Positions 1 to 9,577 of a stretch of DNA of 42,705 bases are shown here, in pieces (position 1 is the stretch's first letter; every line of letters begins with the position of its first letter). The notes below the pieces were generated by a model. That model did not search any database. It saw only the letters and a list, made by a program, of their open reading frames with translations, and was not told the origin of the DNA. The stretch lies in assembly GCA_024680915.1 (NCBI GenBank), contig JAILBN010000032.1, positions 1-42,705 of the forward strand, given 5' to 3'. The translations under genes were made by a program, and so were the position numbers. The stretch comes from Treponemataceae bacterium. GTDB lineage: Bacteria > Spirochaetota > Spirochaetia > Treponematales > Treponemataceae.

Positions 1-5
1 TCCAT
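1..5 (-). CDS. Start of a leftward gene cut by the window edge
   Basis: On the minus strand an ATG lies at 5-3, preceded by a perfect ribosome binding site AAGGAGG at 18-12 with a 6-nt gap. Only the first codons are inside the window, so the product cannot be named. The strong site makes a real start likely. The leader upstream of it is highly structured and can pair with the ribosome binding site (see the next entry). Confidence 0.55.
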
Positions 6-8
6 ATG

Positions 9-198
9 TGTCCTCCTTGATATAAAATGAGGACAGGAGAGCAATCCGAGTGCGTTGTACACCGTTCTCCTATTCGCGGTACCGGGGATCCTGCCCCGGG
101 CCGCTCTTTGTTATACGATGGCCGACTTTGACAAAAACTAACGCCCGGGCTCTTTGCTCCCACTGGGATGGTCTGCCTTCCACCGGCTCTCCAAGTCC
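9..198. ncRNA. Candidate structured RNA: leader of the leftward gene, or a free-standing small RNA
   Basis: The segment folds on itself over about 170 nt. GGAC at 31-34 pairs with GTCC at 195-198. GGAGAGC at 36-42 pairs with GCTCTCC at 186-192. ATCC at 44-47 pairs with GGAT at 166-169, and AGTG at 49-52 pairs with CACT at 161-164. A GC-rich hairpin sits inside at 76-104. Read leftward, TGTCCTC (35-29) can instead pair with GAGGACA (15-9), which hides the ribosome binding site of the gene at position 5. That is the layout of a translational riboswitch. Read rightward, a TATAAAAT box at 21-28 and a T5 run at 217-221 would fit an independent small RNA, for example a 6S-like RNA. I do not recognise a known class. 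The folding is what the sequence shows; the function is inference. Confidence 0.4.
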
Positions 199-275
199 GT
201 CAACTTAGAGTACAACTTTTTCTCGGATTACTTAATCGTAACAACTAACGCGTGTCGCGTTTCGGACGCATTTTT

Positions 276-1265
276 ATGAACACAAAAAAGCTTTCGCCAA
301 TATTTTTTATTTTTTCTCTTTTTATTGCGCTTTTCCTAACAGGCTGCGCCAGCCATCCTATCATCGATGAGGAGGCAGAGGCCTATCTTTATCCGCGGGA
401 AAACTACATACCAGAAAGCTTCGACTGGCAGGAAGTCGCTCCCGGAATTGACATCTTTGACTATGAGAACCCGGATTTTCCCATAATCTACCATGCGGTG
501 AGGATTGACCTTACCACCCCCGGACTGGAGCTTGTCTGCACGCCCGAAAACACCGCGCCCACAGAAACTGAAACCGCTTCCGCGACAAATACGCAAAACC
601 GTTCCCGCCGCCAAGCCACATCAAGCTTCGCAGCCCAAGAAAACTGCCTGGTCGCCATAAACGCCACTCCCTTCGATTCGGCTAAAATAAGCGGAATCCA
701 CATGGCTGATGGGAAAACTCTCTCCTCTCCCATAGAAAAATACGCTGCCCTAGCCTTCCAGCAGGAAGTCCCCTGCCCCTCGTCGGCCGTCCCAGAAGCA
801 GAAAACCCGAGGCAAGCTGTGACCGCCAGCAGCATGGATGACTTTGGCAGCACATTCGCAACCAGCAGCAGGCAGAAAGCCGGCTACTCCGCTAAAATCT
901 TCGCCTCACAAAACGCCCCGGAGCTTGAAGAATATGACTTTGCCTTCGGAGGCTTTTTCATAGTGCTTGAGGATGGGGAAGTCTGCTATGACTTTGTCCG
1001 CCGCCATACATCCCGGACGGGAGCAGGACTTTCCGCCGACGGCCGCACGCTATACATCCTCGTCGCGGAAGGCGAACGCCCTTGGAAAAGTGAAGGATTG
1101 TCTTACCCCCAGTGCGGCGAGCTTTTCAAGGCCATGGGCTGCACTGACGCACTGGAATTCGATGGCGGCGGCTCCACAGAGCTTTGCATAAAGGGCAGGA
1201 GCATCCTTTCCTACAGCTGCAGGCGCACCCAGGCCAACAGCTGGGGCTTCAGGCACATTCAGTAG
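276..1265 (+). CDS. Phosphodiester glycosidase (NAGPA-like) family lipoprotein
   Basis: Predicted exported lipoprotein of 329 residues. The N-terminus is a lipoprotein signal: lysines, a hydrophobic stretch, then lipobox LTGC with the lipidated Cys at 24. The body resembles the phosphodiester glycosidase family (human NAGPA, bacterial exopolysaccharide-linked relatives), with INATPF near 129, GAGLSADGRTLYI near 249 and the conserved DGGGST near 295. Two Thr/Ser/Ala-rich low-complexity stretches (about residues 88-120 and 162-200) interrupt the domain. I chose ATG 276 because it begins the signal peptide; a GTG at 252 would add eight residues before it, and neither has a clear ribosome binding site. 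The substrate is unknown, probably a glycoconjugate outside the inner membrane. Confidence 0.75.
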   Translation: MNTKKLSPIFFIFSLFIALFLTGCASHPIIDEEAEAYLYPRENYIPESFDWQEVAPGIDIFDYENPDFPIIYHAVRIDLTTPGLELVCTPENTAPTETETASATNTQNRSRRQATSSFAAQENCLVAINATPFDSAKISGIHMADGKTLSSPIEKYAALAFQQEVPCPSSAVPEAENPRQAVTASSMDDFGSTFATSSRQKAGYSAKIFASQNAPELEEYDFAFGGFFIVLEDGEVCYDFVRRHTSRTGAGLSADGRTLYILVAEGERPWKSEGLSYPQCGELFKAMGCTDALEFDGGGSTELCIKGRSILSYSCRRTQANSWGFRHIQ

Positions 1266-1303
1266 GATGGAACTCTCATCATAAAACCTTGCATCGCCTG
1301 TAA

Positions 1304-4300
1304 TTGAAGCAAAAAAAAGCGACATTAAAATCAACTTTTCATGTTTCCGACCTGACTGCAATTTCTATGTCCTTTCTTTCTTGCAGCGATTTATTTACGG
1401 ACATCACAATGGAAACGCCCCCACAGACACCTACTGCAGCAATCGAAAAAACTGTAATCATCAGAGGAACGATACAAACCCCGACCGCAAACAGCGGTGC
1501 CATCCCGGCAGAATACGCAGGAATTGCTGCGTCAGATGCTGATTCTCAACAAGAAGGCAGCCGGGCAGCAAAACCTACTTTTTCATACGACGACACAAGA
1601 TACTTTGTAAGTGCTACCGCAGAGGGAGTATCCACAGCTCAGGGTGACGTCGACGCCTCAGAAAAAACCTTCACAATTCCCCTCTCACTGGGCCATGCCT
1701 GGTCTATTACTCTTGAAGCATCCGATGCCCAGAACGATGAGACTATTCTCAAGGCCACATATACTTTTGACCATAACCTTACTGAATCGGACGTATCAAC
1801 ACCAATAACTCTTATACTCGAGCCAATGACGGATGGAACCGGAAAAATCGAGCTGGCATTCGACGATGATAATGGGCTTTACGACGATGTTTCCGTCGAG
1901 TTCCTCAATCCGACAGAAGCAGATGCATGGAATGCGGAAGTCACCCCCCCCCAACTCTTATACACGCTGACAGCATAGCAAGCGGCACCTACTCCGCGAC
2001 AATCAAATTCACGCTGAACGGAGCTCTTGTATACTCAACCATGCAGACGATAAACGTCTTCGACAACATGACGACTGACCGCTGGGTTGACAGCGGCAGC
2101 CAGAGCACGCCCATCACCGACGGAACTTTCGCCCTGACACAGACTCTTGTCGATAACTTCTACGGAACCAACTTCTTTGTCTCCGCTTCCGGCAATGACG
2201 GCAACTCCGCTCTTTCTACAAGCCCCTTAGATCTCTTGGCGCAGCTTTGAACCACATAGCCAGAATAGGCACTAGCGACAAAGATTACACAATCCACATA
2301 AAGGATAACCTGACCGAGAACGTGGACCAGAACGTGACTCTAGACAACGGCCTTAACGGCAAAGCTGCTTCCATAACTATAAAATCTCTATCGGACACAA
2401 ACATAATCGACGCAGGAACTGGCACAGGAAGAGTCTTCACGGTGAACACGGCAGTCCCTGTAACTCTGGAGCAACTGACTATAAAAGGGGGAAAAGCCAC
2501 CAGCGGAAGTACGCCAAATAACCAAGGCGGAGGACTTTACATCGCATCCGGCTCAACCGTCACCCTGAGCAGCTGCGAGGTATCAGAAAATGCAGCGACT
2601 TACGGCGGAGGCGTATACAATGCAGGAACCTTGAAGGTAAAGGGAAAAACCATTATTAAAAGCAACATAGACGGTTCAAACAAAGCGTCAAACCTTTATC
2701 TACCGGAAGGAAAAATATTAAACATTACCGGACAATTTTTCGAAGGAAGCAGCATAGGTGTCACCACAGAGACCTCTCCGACAAATAACACACCCACATT
2801 ATTCACAAGCGGATTCAGAACCTACAACCCCGAAATAACTCCAAGCGAGATATTCACGAGCGACATAGGCTATGCGGTCGTAAGCGGTACCGGAGATGAC
2901 ACGGCCGAGGTAGTCCTCAAAGCAAGCGGAGGCAGCATAGACAATGTCTTATCAGGCACTACCTCCGTCACCCTTTCTTGTGCGGATACAATTTTAGCGT
3001 CCGGCTCTGCTATCACCGTGACCGCTGCTGTCACCAAGAACGGAGAAGCGGTCACACTTAACACCGATGACATAACGTGGAGCTTCACACTGCTCTGCTA
3101 CGGACAAGAAGTAGCTGAATTAACTACAACCCCAAGAAAAGGCTTTGCAAATACGTTCATTACTGAGAATCTGAATATTTTCAATGGAGAGAAGTACGTC
3201 CTACATGCTTCAGCAAAACATGACGGTGTCGCATATGATGAGAATTTCACACTGACAGGATACTCAGCGCCCGTGACATATGGTTTCGTAGCTGTCAACG
3301 GTGCGACAGTGAGCGGAGCGGTCTCCGGGTCTTCCATTTTCATAGATGGACGCACAGTGACGATTCCGAACATGTTCGTATGTGACCACGAAGTAACGCA
3401 GGCAGAGTATCAGGCTGTTATGGGAACGAACCCGAGTCATTTTGATAACACAAGTGGAAAAGATCCGGATGCAGTAATTGCGACAGGTGAGACGCAAGCT
3501 CAACGCCCTGTTGAAAAAGTCAGCTGGTACGATGCACTTGTATACTGTAACAAGAGAAGTCTTGCAGAAGGTCTTACGCCTTGTTACACAATAAGTGGCT
3601 CAACAGACACAAACGCTTGGGAAACTGTTCCAACAAGCAGTAACGCTACATGGAATGCCGCAACGTGTAATTTCAATGCAAACGGCTACCGCCTGCCGAC
3701 AGAAGCTGAGTGGGAATATATTGCGCGTAGTGGAAACAACGGCATTCCGGAAACTCAGCACACTTATAGTGGTAGCGATACGAAGGATGCTGTGGCATGG
3801 CATAGCGGCAACAGTGAATCAAAGACGCATGAAATTAAGAAAAAGGATGCGAATATCTTAGGCATATACGACATGAGTGGAAACGTATGGGAGTGGTGCT
3901 GGGACTGGACAGGTACAATAGATGCTTCGACAGGTGTTACCGGTGCATCAACGGGTTCTTATCGTGTCACACGTGGTGGGGGCTGGCAACCTGAAGATAT
4001 TGACAACTGGACTGTTTCAGCCAGGGGCTGCAACTCTCCGGACAACCCAAATAACAGCATCGGTTTCCGTGTTGTCTGCACGGCACCAGGAACACCGCTT
4101 GCACCAGGAACAAGCGGAACAGCAGGCACGGACGCGACGTATATGTACTTTGGCGAATTCCCACAGACTATAATAGCAGACGGCGTAACAGTAGATGAAA
4201 ACAACTCCAAAGAAATGGGAATGTTCACTTACTATTTTGGAAGCGACGGCAACTGGTACGCGAAACAAGCAGAAAATGGCTACGGGGACAACTACAAGTA

Positions 4301-4920
4301 CAGCAACAACACGCCAGTTGCAAAGAACGGATCAAGTAAACAATACTTCAAGGTAGAGCCGATAAAGTGGCGTGTTCTTACAACAGACTACAACGGAACC
4401 GGAAAGAAGCTCCTGCTTGCGGAAAATATACTGATTGCTCACCAATTTCATGATGTTGATGTATCTGATTACGCTGGTAGTAGTATCCGAAGCTACATCA
4501 ACGGTGATTTTTTGCAATACGGCTTTTACAAGCGCATCGAAGGCGATGATTGTGACTACGACGGTTGATAACTCAGTTACTAGTACTGGTTTTAACGGAA
4601 GTAATCAATGCTGTGATAATACGGAAGACAAGGTTTTCATGTTGAGTCGTGTGGAATTTACAAATGCCACTTATAATTTTAATACAGTCTATGAGGAAAG
4701 TGACGTTCATAGAATCCGAAAACCAACTGATTTTGCATTGGCGAGCGGTGTTTACACCGACCAGTTTACATATGAGACTAGAGGCGGAAAATGGTGGTTA
4801 CGTTCACCAGCTCAGTTTAACCGAAATAAAAAGCATGCAGCCAGTGATGGTTCAGGGTATCAGGACTGGCCTCAGCAAAACGGAATTGGTGTTGTTCCGG
4901 CTTTGTGCTTGGATAATTAG
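1304..4920 (+). pseudogene. Frameshifted SUMF1/DUF6273 surface lipoprotein gene
   Basis: One long gene is readable across three frame changes. The N-terminus (TTG start at 1304, lipobox-like SFLSC) leads into an Ig-like region. A C9 tract at 1944-1952 needs one more C to stay in frame. A C4 run at 2223-2226 also needs one more C. A T6 run near 4509-4514 has one T too many. Joined, the protein has a beta-helix stretch with GGGLYI and GGGVYN turns like Chlamydial polymorphic membrane proteins. A formylglycine-generating-enzyme (SUMF1) domain follows, with RLPTEAEWEYIARSG and GNVWEWCWDW. A C-terminal DUF6273-type domain ends in WWLRSP and VPALCLDN. Such lipoproteins form large paralogous sets in Treponema. 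SUMF1 domains in this setting are often binding folds rather than proven enzymes. Either decay, phase variation or sequencing error could explain the shifts. Confidence 0.75.
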
Positions 4921-5429
4921 GGGCTATGGTAAAGGTATAATGGCTAAAAGCGTTTTTTTCAAAATTATACAAATTGATTCTCCTCCTTACTGCCATTATA
5001 TTTGTGGTCGCCCTCACATCCAGTGACAATTTGTTGTTTGAAAATATCGGGAAAAAGGTGAGAGCTTGTCTGGACACTGCGGTTGTAATGAGCGTTAATA
5101 TCCATGATTATGCCGGAACGAACAAAAAGGGTATTGATTGCTTATCATATATGTAATCCCCGAATGTAATACGGTTACGCAGCAGCCTTCAGCTGCCAAC
5201 GGCCAGTATATTCTGTGTTTTTATTTCCGAAGGATTGCCAGATTGACGAAGTCCATTCCGATACGCACACGCATATTATAAATAACAAGGCATACTATTT
5301 CAGATGCCCGACTTTTGACGGAAAATTCTATACATCCTGTCTTATATGACAGAATGTACAAGTATTACGACGACAAGACCTACCGGTATGCTTCCTCTTA
5401 CTAATAACTGAGATCCTTCCCTAACAGAA
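4921..5429 (+). other. Degenerate region without an intact gene
   Basis: No convincing intact gene is present. A short frame around 5239-5335 encodes a plausible peptide piece (YYFRCPTFDGKFYTSC) ending at TGA, followed in another frame by YKYYDDKTYRYAS. These look like scraps of a decayed secreted-protein gene. The region lies between the broken lipoprotein gene and a second DUF6273 remnant, consistent with a decaying tandem cluster. Confidence 0.4.
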
Positions 5430-5602
5430 GGGGAACAAACAGGAACGGGGGGGGCTCAAACAGTCTTAGAAAATGGAAGCACTTATTACTTCAAGGTCCA
5501 GCCCATAGAGATGGAAATGCCGGCGGCGACAACGACAACAATAGCGTCACTGATATGAATTACGGTGTATGTCCAGCTTTGTGCCTCAGTTATGCTTCGT
5601 AA
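5430..5602 (+). pseudogene. DUF6273 domain remnant with an internal deletion
   Basis: The frame reads TVLENGSTYYFKVQPIE, matching the opening of the DUF6273 domain in the preceding gene (YFKVEPIKW). It then jumps directly to a C-terminal end YGVCPALCLSYAS and a TAA at 5600-5602. About 120 residues of the middle of the domain are missing at the junction near 5513. A G8 tract at 5447-5454 lies just upstream. It is a second, more eroded member of the same family as the 1304-4920 gene. Confidence 0.65.
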
Positions 5603-5611
5603 AACTGTCGT

Positions 5612-6507
5612 CTACTTTCCAATGATTTTGTTAACCTCATCAAGAGGCATATTCAAAGACTGTGCTATTATTTCTACAGAAACTCCGTTTTTATAAAAAC
5701 TTCGTACGGCTTCCACTGTTTTTTTACGCTCTCCCTCGGCAAGTCCCTCTTTGCGCCCTCTGCGTTCAGCGGCATTTATTCTTGTAACTTCATCTGAAAC
5801 ACTCATCCAATAGCGTGTCTCGTGATACCAGTTCATCTCATCCTGACTGACCTCTTCAAGACCGTGAATGCCATCTTTATGCCTCCGTTCGCTTCGGTTA
5901 GTTTTTGTATATAATCTGCCTTTTCCTCTAAGGGTGCGTACAGGAAAAATTTACCCCACATCTGAGCATTCGTCAACCTCGTTATGTCATCATCCACACT
6001 CCTGATTTTCGGCAATTCCATCATTATTACGTTCAAGGTCTCCGATATCGCCCGGCCCTCATCGTTACGAAAAATGTAATGATTGATGCTTCTTTCTGTC
6101 CTCTTGTCGAAGACGAAGTTCATTACGGAAATCTGAAAAACCTGCGGAATCTCATCCCAATCAGTCCCTTTAGGCGTATAATGGTTCAGTACATGAGCCA
6201 CATGATATTCCACCCGCTTTCCATAAGACTGGTCATCATTCTTACCCTGAATCTCTATATTCGCAATTTTACCGTCAACCTTGCAGTTGATGTCGAATTC
6301 GGACTGTTTATCAGAAGCAGCCTCCCCGGAAAGCTCGTTGGGCTGAAGGACAACATCGGTGACTTTTTTTTCAAGAATGTCCGAAAGGAAACAGGTCAGC
6401 GCTTGATGCGCCTCGTTAGATTCATCAGTAAAAAGAATCTTGAAAATTGGATCAGCGCAGGGATTCAAAAGGGCCGTGGGTGACGGTCGGTAGGTGTTAG
6501 CAGCCAT
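5612..6507 (-). pseudogene. Rpn family PD-(D/E)XK nuclease-like gene, frameshifted
   Basis: The gene starts at ATG 6507 with AAGGAAG upstream and reads 224 residues to a stop at 5833. The protein continues in another frame (74 residues, stop at 5612) with MNWYHETRYWMSV and RRGRKEGLAEGE. One base is missing or extra near 5850-5865; the intact join would read roughly VLEEVSQDEMNWY. The N-terminal part carries the PD-(D/E)XK core: FDINCKVDGKIANIEIQ around residues 70-87, then the YHVAHVLNHYTPKG region. This family (Rpn, PF12784-like) is recombination-promoting and often multicopy in spirochaetes. The charged RKEGLAEGE tail is typical. Intact function is doubtful because the catalytic and tail parts are split. 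Confidence 0.75.
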
Positions 6508-6530
6508 AGTGACTTCCTTTAATTATTCAG

Positions 6531-6564
6531 TTTATGCAAAGTATCAATGAATCCTTTGCATAAA
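6531..6564. repeat. Inverted repeat upstream of the Rpn-family gene
   Basis: TTTATGCAAAG at 6531-6541 and its exact reverse complement at 6554-6564 flank a 12-nt spacer. The pair lies 24 nt upstream of the start codon on the minus strand. It could be an operator, a hairpin in the leader, or an end of the mobile-like gene. Confidence 0.5.
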
Positions 6565-6790
6565 GAATTATTGATTTTGGGAACAAGTTTTATCATCTTT
6601 TTGGCTAATTTTTAGAAAAAAACTGATAGAGATACCTTCTCCCAAGCAGCTAGTTATGATTTCCTCACATGGACTAAAGCCGATAAAAATGATACACTTA
6701 CCCTACCCTTGTACAAGATACAGGCGACTTCCGTCTTTCGACGGATATGATAAAAAGGAAGGCACCCCACGGTGCATAACAGGAGCGTGT

Positions 6791-7423
6791 ATGAAGTTCA
6801 TCTTTTTGGGCCCTCCAGGGGCTGGTAAAGGTACCCTCGCAGCAAAAGTAGCAGCATCCTACAATATCCCCCACATTTCAACAGGAGAGATTTTCCGTGC
6901 CGCCATCAAGGCAAAGACTCCTCTCGGATTGAAGGTTCAGGCAATCATCGATTCAGGAGCACTTGTAAGCGATGATATTACCATCGAGCTTGTAAAAGAT
7001 CGTCTTTCTCAGGCTGATGCTCAGAACGGCTTCATTCTTGATGGATTCCCACGCACTATTCCCCAGGCAGAAGCCCTTGCGAAGATTCTTCCTGTAGACT
7101 CAGTCGTAAACTTCGACATCGAAGACAATGAAGTTGTAGGACGTCTTTCAGGCCGCCGTGTCTGCAAAGCCTGCGGACAGAACTACCACGTTGAGTTCAT
7201 GCCTCCCAAGGTAGAAGGAAAATGTGACAAATGCGGCGGAGAGCTTTACACCCGCGATGATGACAAGATCGAATCCATAAAGCATCGTCTTGAGGTATAC
7301 CGCTCTCAGACAGCTCCTCTCATCGATTTCTACAGAGAGAAGAACCTCCTTGTGGATATTGACGCCCGTCCTGCCACAGACAAGATTCTTGCTGAATTCG
7401 AAAGCAAATTCCCCCACAAATAA
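6791..7423 (+). CDS. adk: Adenylate kinase
   Basis: Cytoplasmic enzyme of 210 residues interconverting ATP plus AMP and two ADP. The P-loop GPPGAGKGT is at residues 7-15. The AMP-binding part contains STGEIFR near 30, and the conserved FILDGFPRT is near 81. The lid carries four cysteines, CKAC at 125-128 and CDKC at 145-148, so it is the zinc-binding long form. The start at 6791 is chosen because AGGAG lies 5 nt before it and the protein begins directly with the P-loop strand. An in-frame upstream extension to 6656 has no family support. It is followed by a CYTH-domain gene. Confidence 0.97.
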   Translation: MKFIFLGPPGAGKGTLAAKVAASYNIPHISTGEIFRAAIKAKTPLGLKVQAIIDSGALVSDDITIELVKDRLSQADAQNGFILDGFPRTIPQAEALAKILPVDSVVNFDIEDNEVVGRLSGRRVCKACGQNYHVEFMPPKVEGKCDKCGGELYTRDDDKIESIKHRLEVYRSQTAPLIDFYREKNLLVDIDARPATDKILAEFESKFPHK

Positions 7424-7438
7424 ATCGGGGAAAAAAAG

Positions 7439-7472
7439 CATTCCTGGGAAGACAAAGCTTTTCTCAGGAATG
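7439..7472 (+). terminator. Hairpin after adk
   Basis: CATTCCTG at 7439-7446 pairs with CAGGAATG at 7465-7472, with additional GAA/TTC pairing inside. No T run follows, only TTAAT and a C7 tract at 7480-7486, so termination is uncertain. Confidence 0.35.
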
Positions 7473-7496
7473 ACTTAATCCCCCCCACAGACCATT

Positions 7497-8141
7497 ATGT
7501 ATGAGATTGAACTGAAAGCATGGCTTGATGACAGACAAAAAGCTGTTGATATTCTTTCCTCCATGGCCTCCTATGACGGAATCCATGTGAAGGACGATAC
7601 ATACTGGACCATAGATGTGGACAGCGGCAAGGCTGACTGCTCCGCAGAGACAGGCTCCCTTATAGCGGGCGGCCGTCACGTCACAATCAGAATAAGAAAA
7701 GAAAGCATACAAAAAAACAAGGGCGACAAGCCCGAATCTATTTTTCTAGTCACGTACAAAAAACACACAAGAAAGACAGGCCCCGGCGGTGAGTCATACG
7801 AAGTGAACGACGAGAAGGAATTCCCCCTCCCCTCCCAGGATGCGGCCCAAACCTTAAGCTGCTTTCTGGAAGACGCAGGCTTTCACATATCCCTTAAGAA
7901 GCATAAGGAAACAGAAGGCTGGTACAAGGACGATTACCATATAGAAATCTGCGATGTGGAGAAGCTGGGAGTCTTCATAGAAATAGAGACAATAACAGCA
8001 GAGAAGGATTCTGAAACCCTTGAAAGCAGAAAACAAGGACTTCTTGATATAATAGACAAGTGCGGCGTACCCCGGGAAAGGATAGAAGAACGCTACTACA
8101 GGGAGCTTCTGGCTGAACTGGAGGAAAAACAAGGCACATGA
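7497..8141 (+). CDS. CYTH domain protein (class IV cyclase/triphosphatase-like)
   Basis: Cytoplasmic protein of 214 residues. The opening YEIELKAWL matches the CYTH signature ExExK. Later basic and acidic strands fit the triphosphate tunnel fold: TIRIRKE near 64, TYKKHTRKTG near 84, and FIEIETI near 158. Members bind inorganic triphosphate, thiamine triphosphate or make cyclic AMP; the sequence does not say which. The start lacks a recognisable ribosome binding site and a C7 tract sits 10-17 nt upstream in its place. It lies between adk and a sugar kinase, 57 nt before the latter. Confidence 0.8.
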   Translation: MYEIELKAWLDDRQKAVDILSSMASYDGIHVKDDTYWTIDVDSGKADCSAETGSLIAGGRHVTIRIRKESIQKNKGDKPESIFLVTYKKHTRKTGPGGESYEVNDEKEFPLPSQDAAQTLSCFLEDAGFHISLKKHKETEGWYKDDYHIEICDVEKLGVFIEIETITAEKDSETLESRKQGLLDIIDKCGVPRERIEERYYRELLAELEEKQGT

Positions 8142-8198
8142 GAGTGCGGCCCTCTGAAAAATAAAGCCGCGTATAAAACATAAGATAGGGAGACAGAA

Positions 8199-9488
8199 AT
8201 GAATACTACAAGACTTTCCAGCATTCTTTCCGAATTGTATGGAACAGAAGAAGGAGCCATCCAAACGGATCGCTACAAAAAGCTTGCAGAACAGTATTCC
8301 AAGCACTACGGGACTCCGGCGAACTCAGAGAGCATACGTTTTTTCAGCTCACCAGGCCGCACGGAGATATGCGGAAACCATACTGACCATAATCTGGGAA
8401 AGGTTCTGGCAGCCAGCATCCAGCTTGACTGTATAGGAGCCGTGGAGCCGGATGTCAATAAAATATCTATATATGACCTGACCTACAACGAGGATTTCAC
8501 CATCGACATAAGCGACACCAGCCGTAAGGCCGGTGAGACAGGCTCCGCTGCCTTGATTAGGGGAATGCTCCAAGCCTTCAAAGAGAAGGGGCTTAAGACA
8601 GGCGGTTTCAAAGCCTGCTTCCAGAGCGATGTTATAGCCGCCGCCGGAGTAAGCTCCTCCGCGTCCTTCGAGATGATGATAGGAACCATAATAAACCACC
8701 TCTACAACGAGGGAAAGCTTCCTGTAAGCCTGCTTGCCTCCGCAGGGCAGTACGCGGAGAACAAATACTGGGACAAGGGATCGGGGCTTCTGGACCAGAC
8801 AGCCTGTGCCACCGGCGGTATGGTGACCATAGACTTCGAGAACCCGGAGAAGCCTGCAGTAAAAAAACTGAATTTCGACTTCGGAGCCCAGGGCTATACC
8901 ATGATGATTGTGAACACGGGGAAAAGCCATGCGGAGCTTTCTGCAGAATACTCCTCCATACCCAATGAGATGAAGGCGGCCGCCGCCGTGCTGGGCAAGA
9001 AAACCCTCAGAGGTCTCAGCTTCCAGGACATATACGAAAAGTTACCCCTCATCCGGGAGAAATGCGGAGACCGGTCTGTTCTCAGGGCTCTTCACTTTCT
9101 GGAGGAGAACGACAGGGTAGACACAATGGCAGCTGCCCTTGAAAAGAACGATTTCCCAACCTTCCTGAAAATAATAACAGAATCGGGCAACTCATCCTGG
9201 AAATGGCTTCAGAACATCTGTATTCCTGGAAATCCCGGAGAACAGCCGGTGGCAGTATGTCTTGCCCTTACGGAGCACTTCATAAAGACCCGGTCACCCG
9301 GAAAAGCGGCCTGCCGTATTCACGGCGGCGGCTTCGCAGGCGTAATACAAGCCTTCATCCCCTCCTCCTTCGAGGCAGAATACCGGGAATACATGGAAAA
9401 GGCCCTGGGCTGGACAGCCTCTTCCGGCAGCAGAAGTCCTGTCTACAGCATGAAGATAAGGTCCTTCGGCTCCATAGAGGTGAAATAA
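8199..9488 (+). CDS. galK: Galactokinase-like GHMP kinase
   Basis: Cytoplasmic sugar kinase of 429 residues. It has the galactokinase signature at 52-65 (PGRTEICGNHTDHN), the GHMP ATP-binding motif AAGVSSSAS at 148-156, and the third motif CRIHGGGFAG near the C-terminus. A good GGGAG site precedes the ATG. The product should phosphorylate galactose or a related sugar at C1. The GNHTDH form differs from the classical GEHTDY of enterobacterial GalK, so the exact sugar is uncertain. No other Leloir gene is adjacent. Transcription ends at a strong hairpin shared with the converging regulator gene. Confidence 0.8.
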   Translation: MNTTRLSSILSELYGTEEGAIQTDRYKKLAEQYSKHYGTPANSESIRFFSSPGRTEICGNHTDHNLGKVLAASIQLDCIGAVEPDVNKISIYDLTYNEDFTIDISDTSRKAGETGSAALIRGMLQAFKEKGLKTGGFKACFQSDVIAAAGVSSSASFEMMIGTIINHLYNEGKLPVSLLASAGQYAENKYWDKGSGLLDQTACATGGMVTIDFENPEKPAVKKLNFDFGAQGYTMMIVNTGKSHAELSAEYSSIPNEMKAAAAVLGKKTLRGLSFQDIYEKLPLIREKCGDRSVLRALHFLEENDRVDTMAAALEKNDFPTFLKIITESGNSSWKWLQNICIPGNPGEQPVAVCLALTEHFIKTRSPGKAACRIHGGGFAGVIQAFIPSSFEAEYREYMEKALGWTASSGSRSPVYSMKIRSFGSIEVK

Positions 9489-9503
9489 GGCATTTAAAAT
9501 ATC

Positions 9504-9552
9504 AAAGCCCTGTCCAGAAATCAAATACTGCATTTCAGGACAGGGCTTTTTT
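9504..9552. terminator. Terminator between converging genes
   Basis: AAAGCCCTGTCC at 9504-9515 pairs with GGACAGGGCTTT at 9538-9549, followed by a T run on the plus strand. It ends the galactokinase-like transcript. The A residues on the other side make it partly usable for the leftward response regulator gene. Confidence 0.85.
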
Positions 9553-9577
9553 CTATTAATACAGGAATAAACAAAAA

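Noticed and set aside
66-82. GGTACCGCG on the minus strand, like the T-box core of tRNA-sensing leaders
   Set aside because: The preceding base makes CGGU rather than the required UGGN, the segment is better explained as the 3' arm of a GC hairpin at 76-104, and no specifier stem is recognisable.
7480-7486. C7 tract before the CYTH gene as a phase-variable site
   Set aside because: It lies outside the coding frame, the gene is a housekeeping-type enzyme and the tract is short; no promoter element overlaps it clearly.
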